DNA of 64,000 nucleotides, taken from Gnetum montanum (lineage: Eukaryota; Streptophyta; Gnetopsida; Gnetales; Gnetaceae). Under the pieces are notes generated by a model. The model was not told the DNA's origin. It did no database searches and worked only from the letters and a program-made list of their open reading frames with translations. Positions 1 to 11,173 of this stretch are shown here, in pieces. The stretch is taken from positions 981,825 through 1,045,824 of the forward strand of contig MNCI01015561.1 of assembly GCA_015680685.1 (NCBI GenBank), given 5' to 3'. The number at the start of each line of letters is the position of its first letter. The stretch's first letter is position 1. The position numbers were made by a program, and so were the translations under genes.

Positions 1-239
1 TCTTAACCCTTTTCCCTGATAGCATAGAAGATAAACCGAAAAATACCAAAAAAATCACATACCTCAGACTTGCTTAACCATACACCGTGACACTTACAAG
101 CAAGCCTGGGAAGACAACAAACGATTAACCCCAAGTGTTTCTTGTGGTGTTAAGGCATTTAGTCTGCGGAGTTCGACCAGATCGTGCGTGCACGCTCGTA
201 TTCGTATGGTTGAGTGTAGGGGTACCTCGCCACTCATCA
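1..239 (+). mobile_element. 3' part of an LTR (family A), cut by the window edge
   Basis: The segment is nearly the same as the last 240 bases of the solo LTR that ends at 62936, including the shared ends GGGGTACCTCGCCACTCATCA-type terminus. It finishes with the CA of the LTR at 239 and is followed directly by reverse transcriptase sequence read on the minus strand, so it interrupts that RT. No primer-binding site follows, so it is the 3' LTR or a solo LTR inserted in plus orientation. The left target duplication lies outside the window; the right one would be ATAGG. A minus-strand open frame runs from the RT across the junction into the antisense of this LTR; it is a fusion artefact. Confidence 0.85.
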
Positions 240-640
240 ATAGGCCAAAGGATATTTTTTTGTATGCGAAAGTTATCCAGGGAACTGTAAAAGTTGTTTT
301 GGCCCAGTCATCTAGAGCAATTTGTATTTGATTGTATCCATTGTACCCATCTAGAAAACTGTAATAACTATGACCTATAATTGCGTCTAATACTTGGTCC
401 ACAAAGAGCAATGCAAAATGATTTTTAAATATAACCTTGTTCAACAACTTGAAGTCTATATAGACTCTTCATTGTTCCTTTTTCTTTCGTACAATAATGA
501 ATGGACTTACTCATTCCATGTCCATCACTAGATAGATGAATCTTACTTTGAGAATCTTTTGAACTTCATTTTTAACAACTTACTTTAGTTTTGGATTCAA
601 CCTTCTTTGCAGTTGTATCTTGGGTTTAATAGTGGAGTTT
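240..640 (-). pseudogene. E5 reverse transcriptase, N-terminal half (interrupted)
   Basis: The minus-strand translation shows the RT palm block with YYSFLDGYNGYNQI, the AKTTFT stretch and FAYKKISFGL, matching the RT of E4 (20890-21060) and of E6. It stops abruptly after FGL where the family A LTR ends at 239, so the catalytic F-x-D-D region lies left of the window or is lost. Sequence to the right (about 450-640) corresponds to the region before the RT and carries stops. This is Ty3/gypsy RT, which copies element RNA into DNA in cytoplasmic particles; this copy is dead. Confidence 0.8.
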
Positions 641-1640
641 GTGTAGATCTAATGTTGGCATATGCATGGATCTATCCTTGTTAATTCATCATATGACTAA
701 GTAAAGGCTGTTGATCATTTGTTGACTATCTTTAGCAGCTTCCCCTTTTGTTCCTTACTAAGATGGATATTAATAATTACTAGTTTTTCATTATCAAGAA
801 ATATATATTCTAGCGATGTTGGTAAAGAGTTAAATTCTAAGAACTCTATTTAGAAATATCAAGGATTTTCAAATTTTCCAAGTCCATTTCTACTTCTTTC
901 TTGTATTATACTTTGAAGATTTGGTTTTGAATTTGTTCCATTTCGTTCATCTTATCGATGTAAGCACTTATAAGGATTTTAGATGGTTCCATGCATATTA
1001 TGGAACTATACTTGTCATTTGTTGTTAGCCATTAAGTACCCTCTTGTTTTGTGGTTGTTGTGTACATGCACCTTTGAACATCTATTTTTTTAGCATACTT
1101 CTTACATGCTATAATGAATGTGCTCTTTATGACCCATTATTTTCTACATGCAATGACATCCTATGTCACTGTATGTGATGCACAGAATCCTATTCTTTTC
1201 AATATTTTCAAATTCGGTTTCCTTGGAGATTTTCAAGTAGAGATCTTTGACTCCTAGCTTGACATCAATTATACTTAGACAATCTCTTCTCATGATAATT
1301 AGGAATCCCCCTTATAGTTGTTCACATGGATGACTAGAAAGTTTGTTGGATATGATCATCTATACATAGTAGTCACAATATCCTCTACTAATCCCAAGGG
1401 GTCAGTGATGGATTAATCAACAAGCTTCAACCTATTATTACATTTTTTAAGGGGTAGATTTTGGGTTTTATATATTTATTAATAAATCAAGTTCACCCTA
1501 GAATCTGAGTCTAGTAGAGCTTTGCACAAATCATTTCCTATAATTTGCAAATAAATTAGAAGACTTCTAGGATCAATTTTTTCCCTAGTATCTTGCCTTT
1601 ATCTAGTCTGTGACTACATGTATTAATATGAGAGTGTACA
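641..1640 (-). pseudogene. E5 protease and protease-RT linker (decayed)
   Basis: At about 1505-1535 the minus strand reads CKALLDSDSRVNL, which aligns with the aspartic protease active site of E3 (RALLDSGSGVNL) and E4 (KVLLDSGSHVNL); the G of D-S-G is D here. The sequence between it and the RT follows the linker seen in the other copies but with many stops. It belongs to the same E5 element as the RT at 240-640 and the gag at 1641-2231. Retroviral-type protease cleaves the gag-pol polyprotein; this copy cannot be functional. Confidence 0.65.
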
Positions 1641-2231
1641 TTTGGTGATTTTTGGTTTAAAGGTGGACTGGTGGATATATTTGGAGTAGTTTGAGAAGGA
1701 TTTGCAACCATAGATGACTACGGTGGTTGAGGTAAACTATTGGATCTAAAGAAAGTCTTTTTCTAAGGCTTACACACAAAACCACTTGAATTGTCATTTG
1801 GTTGTAAGTTCATAGCCTGCATGGTATTATGTTGCTAAGCTACAAAGTGTTGTAATGAATAATGAGAAGTGTATGTGGAATGAGATTTGGCTTGTGGAGT
1901 AGTAGGTCTATGATATTCAGGGGGTATTAATGATGGAAAAAAGAAGTATGGCTTGCAAAGACAGTAGGAGACATAGGTTGTTGGATGTAATATCTATATG
2001 AGTTTAGTTGGTGACAAAGATACTACTACCTTGGTGGTGGCATCCCCCATAATTGTGGGTTTTGTCATTGATGGTAATGATCTTAAGGTTGAGGTGGCAC
2101 TTCACTCGGATAATACTCTTGATGGTAAAATTCTTATTGATAATTGTCTTATGGATAAGATAATCTACTAGGTGGTTGCCTTCTTGCGAATTTTGGATTC
2201 AAGGCATAAAGCCCAAATTCTTGTAACTGTG
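1641..2231 (-). pseudogene. E5 gag C-terminal part
   Basis: The minus-strand sequence is the proline, tyrosine and glutamine-rich end of gag. Near 2190-2225 it reads a stretch homologous to LQESGVYALNP, which follows the zinc-knuckle-like box in E3 and E4. The homology stops at 2231 and resumes exactly at 9177, where the upstream half of the knuckle region continues. The two parts are therefore one gag split by element E1, flanked by the five-base target duplication CTGTG (2227-2231) and CTATG (9177-9181), one mismatch. Confidence 0.75.
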
Positions 2232-2636
2232 TGATGAGTGGCGAGGTACCCCTACAATCAACCATACGAATACGAGCATTCTCACGTGTGATTCGGTCGA
2301 ACTCCGCAGAAGGACTAGTTGTGACACCTAGAAAGTTAGTGTTAGGTCGTAGTTTGTTGTCTTCCCACCTGGACTAGTATTATCTTTGTCACATATAGTT
2401 TAGTCTAGAGTGAGGTGTATGATGTGGTCGTAATCTAATGCTACTCCTGAAGGCAATGGAAAGTAGTATTAACTAAGCTAAGAGAATCCATTCCTTAATC
2501 ATCCGTACACATCTTGGACCTTGTGCATGACTACCACTAGGATTACCAAGCACATGGCCTAGGTACGCTACTGGGTTACCAAGTAGTCACACTTAAATGC
2601 TCGTGATTAAGTCATACTCATTCTGCATTTTAACGT
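2232..2636 (-). repeat. E1 3' LTR, outer part
   Basis: Starts TGATGAGTGGCGAGG on the plus strand and matches 8322-8756 of the E1 5' LTR along its length, including the CTACTCCTGAAGGCAATGG stretch, with some internal deletion. It ends at AACGT (2632-2636), where the family A LTR of E2 begins; the uninterrupted equivalent in the 5' LTR reads AACGTGAGTTTAAGG. Confidence 0.85.
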
Positions 2637-3445
2637 TGATGAGTGGCGAGGTACCCCTACACTCAACCATACGAATATGAGCGTAACACGCACGATCCAG
2701 TCAAACTCCATAGACTAAGTGCCTACACACCTCATGGAAAACTTAAGGTTAATTATTCGTTATCTTCCCAGACTTACTTGTATTTTTCACAGTGTATGGT
2801 TAAGTAAGTCTGAGGTATATGATTTTTATAGATTTTTTGTTTTATCTCCTATGCTATTGAGGTGAAGGGTTGAAGAGACTAATTAACTAACTTTAACTAA
2901 CTAACTAAGTCTGAATTAACCTAGCGTCAACATCCGTTCCCACTTACCGTTCACACCCTGAACTAATGCAACTGTGGTTACCAAACGCTAGTCGTTGCTG
3001 GGATCACCACGCGTAACGCACGTGCTCGAAGCGATCGTACTGAGGCACTTAACTAGGAGGGAAGTGTTGAGAAATATTTAATTCCTAATAAAGCATTTAA
3101 ATGGAAAATAGTAAATAACAATAAATAAAATCCTAATTAGCCTATTCCATGCACTGCAAGGTTTATCCAAGAAGTTCGTCTTTATTTTCGTACACAAACT
3201 TGTGTTTAGGTACAATGTTTGCTCGAATAAAGATCCGTTCACTTTGGAGCTCGTACTGCGGGCACATGTAAAATATTCTATCTCTGAAAAGGTAAAACTA
3301 CCAGAGTTTCCCTAAGGGGTAGATCTAGACCAAAAACAAAGGGAGAGTTGCCTCTTATTTATAGACTTGGCGGCGGACCGCAATATTGCATACATGATAT
3401 TGCGGGGGATGACGTGATATCATAATGCGATATCGTGTCCCATCA
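2637..3445 (-). repeat. E2 3' LTR (809 bp)
   Basis: Begins TGATGAGTGGCGAGG and ends GTGTCCCATCA on the plus strand, so in its own direction it runs TG...CA. It is preceded (own direction) by the polypurine tract TCAGTCATGGGGGTA at 3446-3460. It carries a TATA-type CTATAAATAAGAGGC (about 3355-3368) and an upstream run of GATATC/GATATTGC palindromes (about 3370-3440). An AATAAAGAYGAACTT-like polyadenylation signal lies near 3180-3190 in antisense. Confidence 0.9.
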
Positions 3446-3580
3446 TACCCCCATGACTGAATGAAAACTTGTCCTCGAGTTCCTTACCAAATATTGGAAT
3501 GGTATGGGATTATTGACTCAAATGGAACTAATGGGATGACATGTGAACAGATCATCATTACAAGACAACAAAACTAGTGT

Positions 3581-3820
3581 TCATGACAACAAGAGTGAAC
3601 ACCTTATTACATTAACATCAGGCCTTATTTGGTAGCTTGAGAAAGAGAGAGAGAAAGAAGTTTTGCTGCTACCAATGCCGAGATTGCACCTTTCGTTATC
3701 CATCCGTAAGCACGCCATCGATCTTACTCTTTGCATAGCTACTTTCAGCACTACTCCATTCCATGTGTTCCTTCTAGATCCAATCCATTGTTGCATGATT
3801 ATCATCTGTACACATAACAC
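3581..3820 (-). other. Conserved tail frame between purine tract II and the LTR
   Basis: A 79-codon frame with QQWIGSRRNTWNG near its start and YQIRPDVNVIRCSLLLS at its end. The homologous place in E3 (about 35827-36060, plus) reads QQWIGF, YQIRPDVKCIRCSLLLS, so the end is kept between the copies although the middle shifts frame. A good 3' splice-site-like pyrimidine/GTGCAG stretch precedes the ATG in both copies. It occupies the place where G and D2 carry the long third ORF, so it may be the scar of a deleted third ORF or simply conserved non-coding tail. No function can be assigned. Confidence 0.35.
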
Positions 3821-4639
3821 AATCTTTATATTAGCAAGGGTAAATGAATTTCAATGCAGTTGATACCTTGCTTCGGTGAAAGGTGCATTGGCTAAGTTGT
3901 GGTATGGCTGATACGGGTCTGGAGATATAATATTGATGACTACCAAAGGTGTAGGGGTTAGGAGAAAATTGAAAAAATTGGGCCCCGTACCCCCATGACT
4001 AATAGCGAACCTCCGGAAGAGATAGAATGGAGAAAGAAAAAGAATCAAGAAAGATGGAGAAAAAAAAAGACAACTATGACATCGATGAAAGGGATGTCAA
4101 GATGGAAATGAACAAAATGAAATGGATTGCAAAAATGTTAGGGAAAAGAATTTAACTGGTGCACCAAAGAGGAATGTTAGTGGGTCCTCCCCAAAGCAGG
4201 CTCATGCCCTTAATGCCCTGACAAACCCACATTCAAAGAGTTTGTAGGCTCTGGGAATGTCATTTGGAACAAGAGTTAAAGTCTTAACCACAAGAATTTA
4301 CCAAAAAGAAAACAATGCATCAACCAAAATATACACTAATGATACAACCGACAATGAGGTGAACAATGGAGAGAAGGGTGGAGAGAAGAGAATGGAATGG
4401 AATCCCAAAAACAAGATGGTGTACAGCCCCTTGTGTATTTCATGATTAATGTGACTTACTAAATCTCATTCCAAGTCTGACCTCAAACAAACCACTTCCA
4501 GTGACTTTGCATTAATGCATTTGGCCAATCCATCCTCTTGAAGTGACAAGAATGCCTTCACCCAAGAGCCACCACCATTTTGACGAAACAAGGAGGAGAG
4601 AACGGGAAGTGAGCGAGATATAGTGAGAAAAGAAAGGGT

Positions 4640-6210
4640 CACTCAATCACAAGTAGTAAAGAAAAAATTCAAAAACTCCCCCGTGTGAATGGCAAAAATG
4701 ATGCTAAGTGTTGTGGGGGGTCACCTATTTATAGGTTGCGGGGACACGATATCGCTTATGATACATCGCGTACGTGATATCACGTCAGCCGCGATATCAC
4801 GTCCCTAGTGATATGCGGTACAACAAAAATACCGAATTTTTAAAGGATTTTTTTGAAANATTCTTGAAATCAACGTTGTAAGCTTAGGACATTAAGCTAT
4901 TGTTAAGGAGTTCTTGGGTAATTAGATGGTTTGGAAGGCATAAATAATGATCTGTGGGTTTTATCAATGAGGACCTTGGGTGGTAGAGAAAAAGGTTATG
5001 TATTTGTACATAGGAACGTTGAAATTCATAGGGGTAATAATAATAGGGAAAGAATGTTATGAAAAATAAGCTGAGGATAAGAGATGGTAGGTGTGAGCTG
5101 TGTCATCAGTAAAGATTACAAAAGATTACACAAGTGGATTCTCCCCAAAGCAGGTTCCAACCTATATTTCCCTTATGTAACCACACTTAAGTGTTCGTGG
5201 GCACTAGGAGGGTTAAATGTAATCCGCACTAATTCCACAAAACACACACATGTAAATATCACTAGAATGAGATGAGAATTCTACACTACACAAGACACAA
5301 GCTACAATTACACGAACAGTGAGATGAGACGAACTATGGAAAGGGATCATAGAGATTGGGACATGAGGTAACTGACCTAGGGCATAGTGAATCCTGTTTG
5401 TAAAGAATGATTAAGGTGTTATCACCCCGTTGTTCCAAGATCAAGACCAAGTCCATCCTTCTAATCAGTGACATCACATTATTTCATCCCATGATGAACA
5501 ACTATGAGAGTACCATAACATCAAGGCATATAATCACTTGGCGTTTTGTTCAAGGGAGGAGTGATTTTTATTTTGTGGCACTTTCTGTTTTTTTTTCTTT
5601 TTCTCTTTCTTTTTTTTGAATACTAAATCCAAAGAAGCCACAAACCTTTAGGCATGGGTGTATGTCTTTCCAGTGGGACCCCCTAGAATAGCATTGGATT
5701 TTTGAGTGCCCTTTTGATTACTCTTACTCCCATTTTTCATTAGATCTACAAGGATCTTAGTACAACCACATTGCATGATAACTCTCACAGACGTCACCAA
5801 AGAGAATCTGCAAGTACCCTTGATGTCACACCCTAATCATTCCCTCTTGGTCCATCCTTCTTCATTCTGGGTACAATGAACACAAAATTAATTTTAAGTT
5901 TTAAAAATGTCAAGAATATTACTGTACCTTCGAACAGAACCTCTTATTTGTAGAATGGATGAGTGGGTGTAATGGGCTCACTATCCAAATAATTGCTCAC
6001 TTGAGACTTGATAACATAGAACACACCTCAACCAATGAGCCACATGAGTTACAAAAACATATAAAGATAAAAAAGACCAAAAGACAAAAAGACAAAAAGA
6101 TAAAAAGATAAAACAAGAAATTGAAAAATGAAAAACTGGAAAACAAAAATTGAAAAATTAAAGAAAATAAAAAATATTTATTAATCGTGCTTGTTATTAA
6201 AATGGGGGAT
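4640..6210 (-). other. E1 3' spacer, non-coding
   Basis: No real ORF. Contains a purine-tract flank at its right end, the GAGCCTGC-like box in minus orientation at about 5130-5152 and a U3-like promoter module at 4665-4815. A short stretch at about 6065-6120 is rich in AAAAGA units. An unresolved base (n) is at 4859. The order of boxes matches the spacers of E6 (45281 to 43310) and G (52090-54180). Confidence 0.6.
4665..4815 (-). promoter_or_regulatory. Internal U3-like promoter module in E1 spacer
   Basis: On the minus strand a palindrome cluster (GTGATATCGC, ACGTGATATCACGT, GCGATATCGTGTCC) is followed by the TATA-type CCTATAAATAGG (about 4724-4735) and, some 60 bases on, GGGGAGTTTTTGAA. 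The arrangement is that of the U3 of the E1 LTR, yet no LTR body surrounds it. The GGGGAGTTTTTGAA sequence recurs at the same place after the TATA box at 43751 in E6. It could also be debris of another LTR; promoter activity is an inference. Confidence 0.5.
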
Positions 6211-6325
6211 ATCCCCCATAACTAATCAGTTGAGGATGGCAAGGATTAATAAATGAAGGGTGAGGATCCTTGCATTTTGGAAATATTGGAACTTGTCCAT
6301 ACTTACCCCTTTGGGGTTCACATAC

Positions 6326-8178
6326 TTAGTTATAGTAAGCATAGTGGGGCACTTTATACAATGTAGTTCCCAGATAACGAGTTGACCCAATATGATATTT
6401 GGGACCGTTAGATGGTATGCAAGGATTGGGATGATGTCTTCCATGGCTATGTTCATTGGGCTGTATTGTTGTTGGAGTGTGAGTTGGTGGCCTTGATGAA
6501 GTTACATGAGGCATTGGGTTCGAAGGAAAGGGTGCACCACAGTGTACGACTTGTGCTGAGTTGGAGGATGTAGTGGCCTCGAAATTGTGTTGTCCCTTCT
6601 TACGGTCATGTTTAAAGAAGGGACGCTTTTGATGTTGAGGAGGCTTTTCACTACTGTTGGTAGAAGTATCACAAGTAACGTTCGTGGGTTGTTGCTGTGG
6701 TGTAGAAACCTTAGGAATAGTTGGTGGTGATGTAGAAGGAGTGAAAGGATGAGAATGTTGAAAGTTAGGAGGCGTATAAGATACACAAGGTGGTGGTTGT
6801 GTTGGAGGCATGGGTTGATAGTATTGTGGAGAATAGTAATGTGGTGAGATAGAGTATGTTGGCCTAGTTGCAGAAACAAGATGTTGAACAAGATAAGTGT
6901 TTGGATTCGGATGATATGATGGGTGTCTCTAGTCTAGTGGTGGTCTCCCCCACAACTGGGATTGTTGCCACTGTGACCGAACACAGTATCTCTGTATGAA
7001 CTCTGGATGTAACGTGCTTCCCCAATGCTCATGTAAATGTAACAATATTGGGCATTGGCCCTTGGGGTGATCATACAGGCATATGTTGCATTCATACATA
7101 TGATTGGCAGTTGAGCTCTTCTTTCCTTATCCATTCTTTTCAATTGTCTAATGATTTGCCCTGCTTCTTGGGTTGTTAAAACTTTATCTCCAATGATGTT
7201 GATATAGTCTCCACACTTTTGATACGTCCATTCCAACATCTTGTTGATCTTTGCCTCAACCTCTTCTAATGTTTGTTGTGTTGGAAAAGATGATGTTTCC
7301 ACCTTGAGATTGGTTGATTTCCCCTTTTTATGATCATGGACCTTTGTTAAGTTGAGATTTTGGTCTCGTTGATGTTTTTCAACACTCTCCCATCTAGTCA
7401 ATTCTCCTTCTTCTTTTGCTACCTGCTTAATAAGCTCTTGGACTTGATGGGTTCATAGTTCATATAGTTGACCGTGGGCATACATTCCTAAGGTCTCTCT
7501 TGTTTCATTACATAGCCCATCAATGATATGGTACATTAGCCTTTCCTTGGAAAACCCATGGCCTGGACAGTTGTTTAATAGTTCATGATATCTTTCTAAG
7601 GCCATGTCCAAGGGTTCATGTTTTTCTTGTTTCCATCCTTGGATTTGTTTCCTCAATGCTAACACTCTTGCGTAGGTTTGATATTTTTCATTAAAGAGTT
7701 CTACCATTGTTGACCAACGTCATATTGAATTTGGTTTTAATGATCTATACCATACTTTTGCTTGGTCAACGAGTGTCATAGGAAAGAGCTTAAGTTTTTG
7801 TCATCCATTGTCAATATTATTCCATGTGCAGGCATCGTAGAAGGCTTGTAAATGTTGATGCGGATCTAAGTCATAGCCTCATGAAAATTTAGGAAAATTG
7901 TTTAAATTGAGCTTGGGTAGACGACTCTCTTTACGATGCCTACGTGAGATTCAAATAGCCTCTTGTATTTGCGTTAAGCTTGTAGTGGCCAGTAGGGGTT
8001 CATCGTCATTGGGTAAGTTATGCTTTCGTGTGTTGGGATGATGTTGCTTTTGTTCATGTTTATAAGAAACCCCCACTTCAGGTTGTATACTCCAATCTTC
8101 ATCGTCATATAGTTTGTTGGTTCTCCAATGAACTTCCTCACTAAGTGTGGAATTATTGTACTATTGTAGGAGAGGCAT
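6326..8178 (-). pseudogene. E1 gag (decayed)
   Basis: A likely start ATG is at 8178 (MPLLQ, then a stop). The nucleocapsid-shell core (Retrotrans_gag type) is clear: WYRSLKPNS, then at 7707-7453 VELFNEKYQTYARVLALRKQ, IQGWKQEKHEPLDMALERY and HIIDGLCNETRETLGMYAHG. A zinc-knuckle-like CNICLYDHPKGQC (about 7065-7103) has CX2CX3HX4C spacing. The end (6811-6326) is rich in proline, threonine, glutamine and histidine with KRPFFKHDRKKG, like the gag end of E3. Several frameshifts and stops break it. Gag packages element RNA into particles. Confidence 0.75.
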
Positions 8179-8302
8179 TGTTGTGAAGTTGTGTGTGAAT
8201 TTACATGTGACTTTTTGTAATTACTTCTTCTTCCTAAGAGACATATCGTTAAGTCCTTACAGTGACCTTGTATGATATAACTAATCTAGATAACTAGCAT
8301 CA

Positions 8303-8320
8303 TCCCCGACAACGGCGCCA
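8303..8320 (-). promoter_or_regulatory. E1 primer-binding site (tRNA-Asp)
   Basis: Reads TGGCGCCGTTGTCGGGGA on the minus strand, two bases from the LTR end. It is complementary to the 3' end of plant tRNA-Asp (known sequence ending CCCCGGCAACGGCGCCA) with one mismatch. This primer choice is typical of Athila and Tat elements. Confidence 0.9.
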
Positions 8321-8321
8321 A

Positions 8322-9176
8322 TGATGAGTGGCGAGGTACCCCTACACTCAACGATACAAATACGAGTGTTCTCACGCGCGATCCAGTCGAACTCCGCAGA
8401 CGGACGAGTTGTGGCACCTAGACAGTTAGCGTTAGGTCGTAGTTCCCTGTCTTCCCACCTAGACTAGTATTATCTTTGTCACATATGGTTTAGTCCAGAG
8501 TGAGATGTATGATGTGGTCCTAATATAATGCTACTCCTGAAGGCAATGGAAAGTAATATTAACTAAGCTAAGAGGAAAGGGTAAGAGAATCTAAACTAGC
8601 CTAAGTGCGATGAGCATCCGTACACATCTTGGACCTCGTGCACGACTACCACTAGGATTACCAAGCGCATGGCCTAGGTACGCTACTGGGTTACCAAGTA
8701 GTCACACTTAAATGCTCGTGATTAAGTCATACTCATTCTGCATTTTAACGTGAGTTTAAGGATGAGAGAGACTAATTAGGAAAGTAGTAAATAACAATTA
8801 ATTAAATAATTAAACTAAGTGAATGCTGCAATGATGAAGTAATCTCAATCTTTATTGCCGATCATGTGCATGTCCAAGTACATCACACTTGAATAAAGGA
8901 TGTCGTACAATTACAATCACCACACTGCGAGTAGACACTGGAAAATAATTCTATCTCTGGAGGGATAAAATTGCTAGAGCTTCGCTACGGAACTAAATCT
9001 GGATGGAGAAACAAGGGAAAGCTGCCTCTTATTTATAGGACTGGCGGTGTGCTACGAAATTGCATACGCAATATCACAGTAAAGGACACAATATCACGTC
9101 TGGGCATGCGATATTGCGTACGCAATATCACAGTAAAAGACACGATATTGCAGTTGTCCCAAATGGCATCTCATCA
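8322..9176 (-). repeat. E1 5' LTR (855 bp)
   Basis: Complete, TG...CA in its own direction. The U3 has five or more GATATT/AATATC units around GCGATATTGCGTACGCAATATC (split: GCGATATTGCG, TACGCAATATC; about 9050-9155). CTATAAATAAGAGG (about 9028-9040) is the TATA box. AATAAAGATTGAGAT-like sequence (about 8846-8860, antisense) offers a poly(A) signal. It adjoins the primer-binding site. Confidence 0.9.
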
Positions 9177-11035
9177 CTATGATAATACAAGATAATATTC
9201 CTTAGGATGTTCACATTAGTAGATGTCATATCCTTCATCTTTTGTCTGAGAATCTACAATCTCATCAACTACACAACCTTATCTTTTTGTTTATAGCAAT
9301 CATTTCCTACATCCTTTATTCTCTTTCTATTCTTATCTTTGTTCCCATGCTCTGTTTTCTCCTTCACAATTTTTAGAGCTATTTGAAACTTCTCATCCAA
9401 GAAATCTTACATTTTATCCACCTTAGCCAATATCTCTATGGTAGATTTTTGAATCAGCAATATTTTCTTTTGTACCACCTCTTCTAGGGTGCTTCTTCCT
9501 TAGGATTCTAGAGATGTACCTCTTTTTTGTAAATGGAAGGATCTATGTTATACTCCTTTGCACTTTCTCTCTTTTTTAATTCTTCTTCTTCTTTGGCCAC
9601 TTGATCAATAAGCCTTTGGACTCGATAGGCTCTCATTTTTCATAATCTTCCTTGGTATAAATCCCAAGAGTCTCTCTAGTTTTATTTCCGAGTCCATCTA
9701 TCACATGGTGAAGCTCTTTCCTTTGAGAGAAACCATGGCCTAGGCATTGGTGTAGAAGAGAGAAATACCTTTCCAAGGCTACATCAAGGGATTTGTGATT
9801 ACCTTGTTTACACACTTAAATTTGTTTCCTCAAGTTAGAAACCCTAGAGTACATTTGATATTTATTATTGAATAGCTTCAACATTGTACTCCATCTATGG
9901 ATACATTTTGGCCCCAAAGACCAGTACTAACTCTAAGCTTCTGTGATGAGTGTCATAGGGAATAGTTTGAGCTTCTACCACTCATTCTCAATGTTTTGTA
10001 AGGCATAGGCATCATGGAAGGCTTGCAAATGATCTTGCAGATTAGCATTATAATCTCCTTCAAAATTAAGAATGTTATTCATATCAAGCCATTTGATTCG
10101 ACTATTCGTCTGATGCCTAGTGGGAATATGGACTATCTTTAAGATGTTTATCATGCTTCGAGTCGCAAGCAACGATTCATCACAATCATCATATTCAAGA
10201 TGGCCCTTGTCATGGCCATGTCTCATATGATGTGATTTGCTATGCCTTCTTACCTAATGATCCTTCTCTTCTTTTTGTTGTCTATGTTCTCTCCTTCCTT
10301 CTCTGCGATGGGACCTTCTATCATCTCCATCTTGGCCTTAATCATTTCTTCTTCAGTCTCAATCACATTTCCCCTTGTGAGAGCTTGATGATGAGGAGTA
10401 TGGTGAGGGAGGAGGGCTAAGAGAGTTGTTTCAACTTGTCTTCCTTTGGTACCTTGGTTCTTCTTTTGGTAAATGACTAGGTGACCTTGGCCTTGAGGTT
10501 CTCTTTGCTCTGGGACCAATTCTCCCCTTATCTTGGTTACTTGCTAATGTTGATTATAACCATTGATGAGTTGTATTATCCTCATCGAAGGGAGGAGGAT
10601 CTTGGCACTGGGATTGCTCTAATGGGAGTTCTATGTCCTCTTTCTTTGATTATGAAGTCAATGAGATCAAGACCTTCTTACCCTTGGAGGCTTCATGGTG
10701 GATCTCCATGAGTTTATCTTTACTAAGTTGCGCTTTTGTTAGTTGATAGTCCCTAGAGAGGTGTTCCTTCACTTGATACTTTGGGACTGCTAGTTCAAGT
10801 CGCAGCTTCATTAAAGCTATCATAAACATTGAGGAAATTGAATGATCAAGAGACAATATAACGTTACCCTCCAAGTCTATCTACTGTAGTTGTTCATCTT
10901 GATGGAGAATGAAAGTGAAATTTGGATAACAGGGATCTGGATGGGCATAGACAACCTTTAATTATTGAGGTATCTCATCAACATTTCTTCTAGTTCTATC
11001 ATGTTGCTTGAATTGGCCTTGTGAGAAGAAAACAT
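9177..11035 (-). pseudogene. E5 gag, N-terminal and core
   Basis: A likely ATG at 11035 opens MFSSHKANSS, the same start as in E3 and E6. The middle is a charged, low-complexity tract rich in glutamate, lysine and arginine (10519-10250). The core follows with IKWLDMNNILNFEGDYNANL, LQDHLQAFHDAYALQNIENEW (10226-9975) and LDVALERYFSLLHQCLGHGF (9815-9633). It continues to the knuckle region, where E1 splits it at 9177. Many stops and shifts. It belongs to the E5 element whose 5' LTR starts at 11174. Confidence 0.75.
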
Positions 11036-11173
11036 TTTTAGTTTGCTCTTTTGTAATGTGTCTTTAATAAATTATTAATATTTATTATTTTTTAGGGATT
11101 ATGCATTAGTCTTTTATAATGACCTTGTACGATGTTACCAGCTAAAAATAGCATCTCTGACAACAAATGCCAA

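Larger units (their letters stand above)
2637..4640 (-). mobile_element. E2 remnant: 3' LTR plus 3' spacer
   Basis: This half element is the minus-strand counterpart of the 3' end of E3 (35040-36968): same LTR subtype, same polypurine tract, same 79-codon tail frame, same purine tract II (about 3988-4003) and the same GAGCCTGC box (about 4188-4208). Its 5' LTR, primer site, gag and any pol are absent. On the right, near 4640, it passes without a clean LTR edge into spacer sequence assigned to E1, so a deletion or recombination between the two elements joined them. Confidence 0.65.
2232..9176 (-). mobile_element. E1, gag-only LTR retrotransposon (partly rearranged)
   Basis: The 5' LTR is at 8322-9176, followed leftward by the Asp primer-binding site, gag (8178-6326), a purine tract (6211-6227) and a long non-coding spacer. 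No protease, RT or integrase is present: the end of gag leads straight into the purine tract that elsewhere follows integrase. The left end is its 3' LTR (2232-2636), broken by element E2 at 2637. Flanks CTGTG and CTATG are a one-mismatch target duplication within E5 gag. The rest of its 3' LTR and tail is missing, apparently deleted by recombination with E2 near 4640. It fits the class of gag-carrying non-autonomous LTR elements (TR-GAG type). Confidence 0.75.

Noticed and set aside
94-447. 117-codon minus-strand frame with RT motifs
   Set aside because: It is a fusion of interrupted RT with the antisense of the inserted LTR. The same LTR antisense peptide appears at 62761-63009, so the second half is not a domain of its own.
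3663-3863. Plus-strand frame of 66 codons in the E2 tail
   Set aside because: Shadow of the minus-strand element; the equivalent in E3 is on the other strand and is broken.
6502-6891. 129-codon minus-strand frame rich in L and H
   Set aside because: An alternative frame of the proline-rich gag end of E1. The 6326-6811 frame has the gag-like KRPFFK motif and is preferred.
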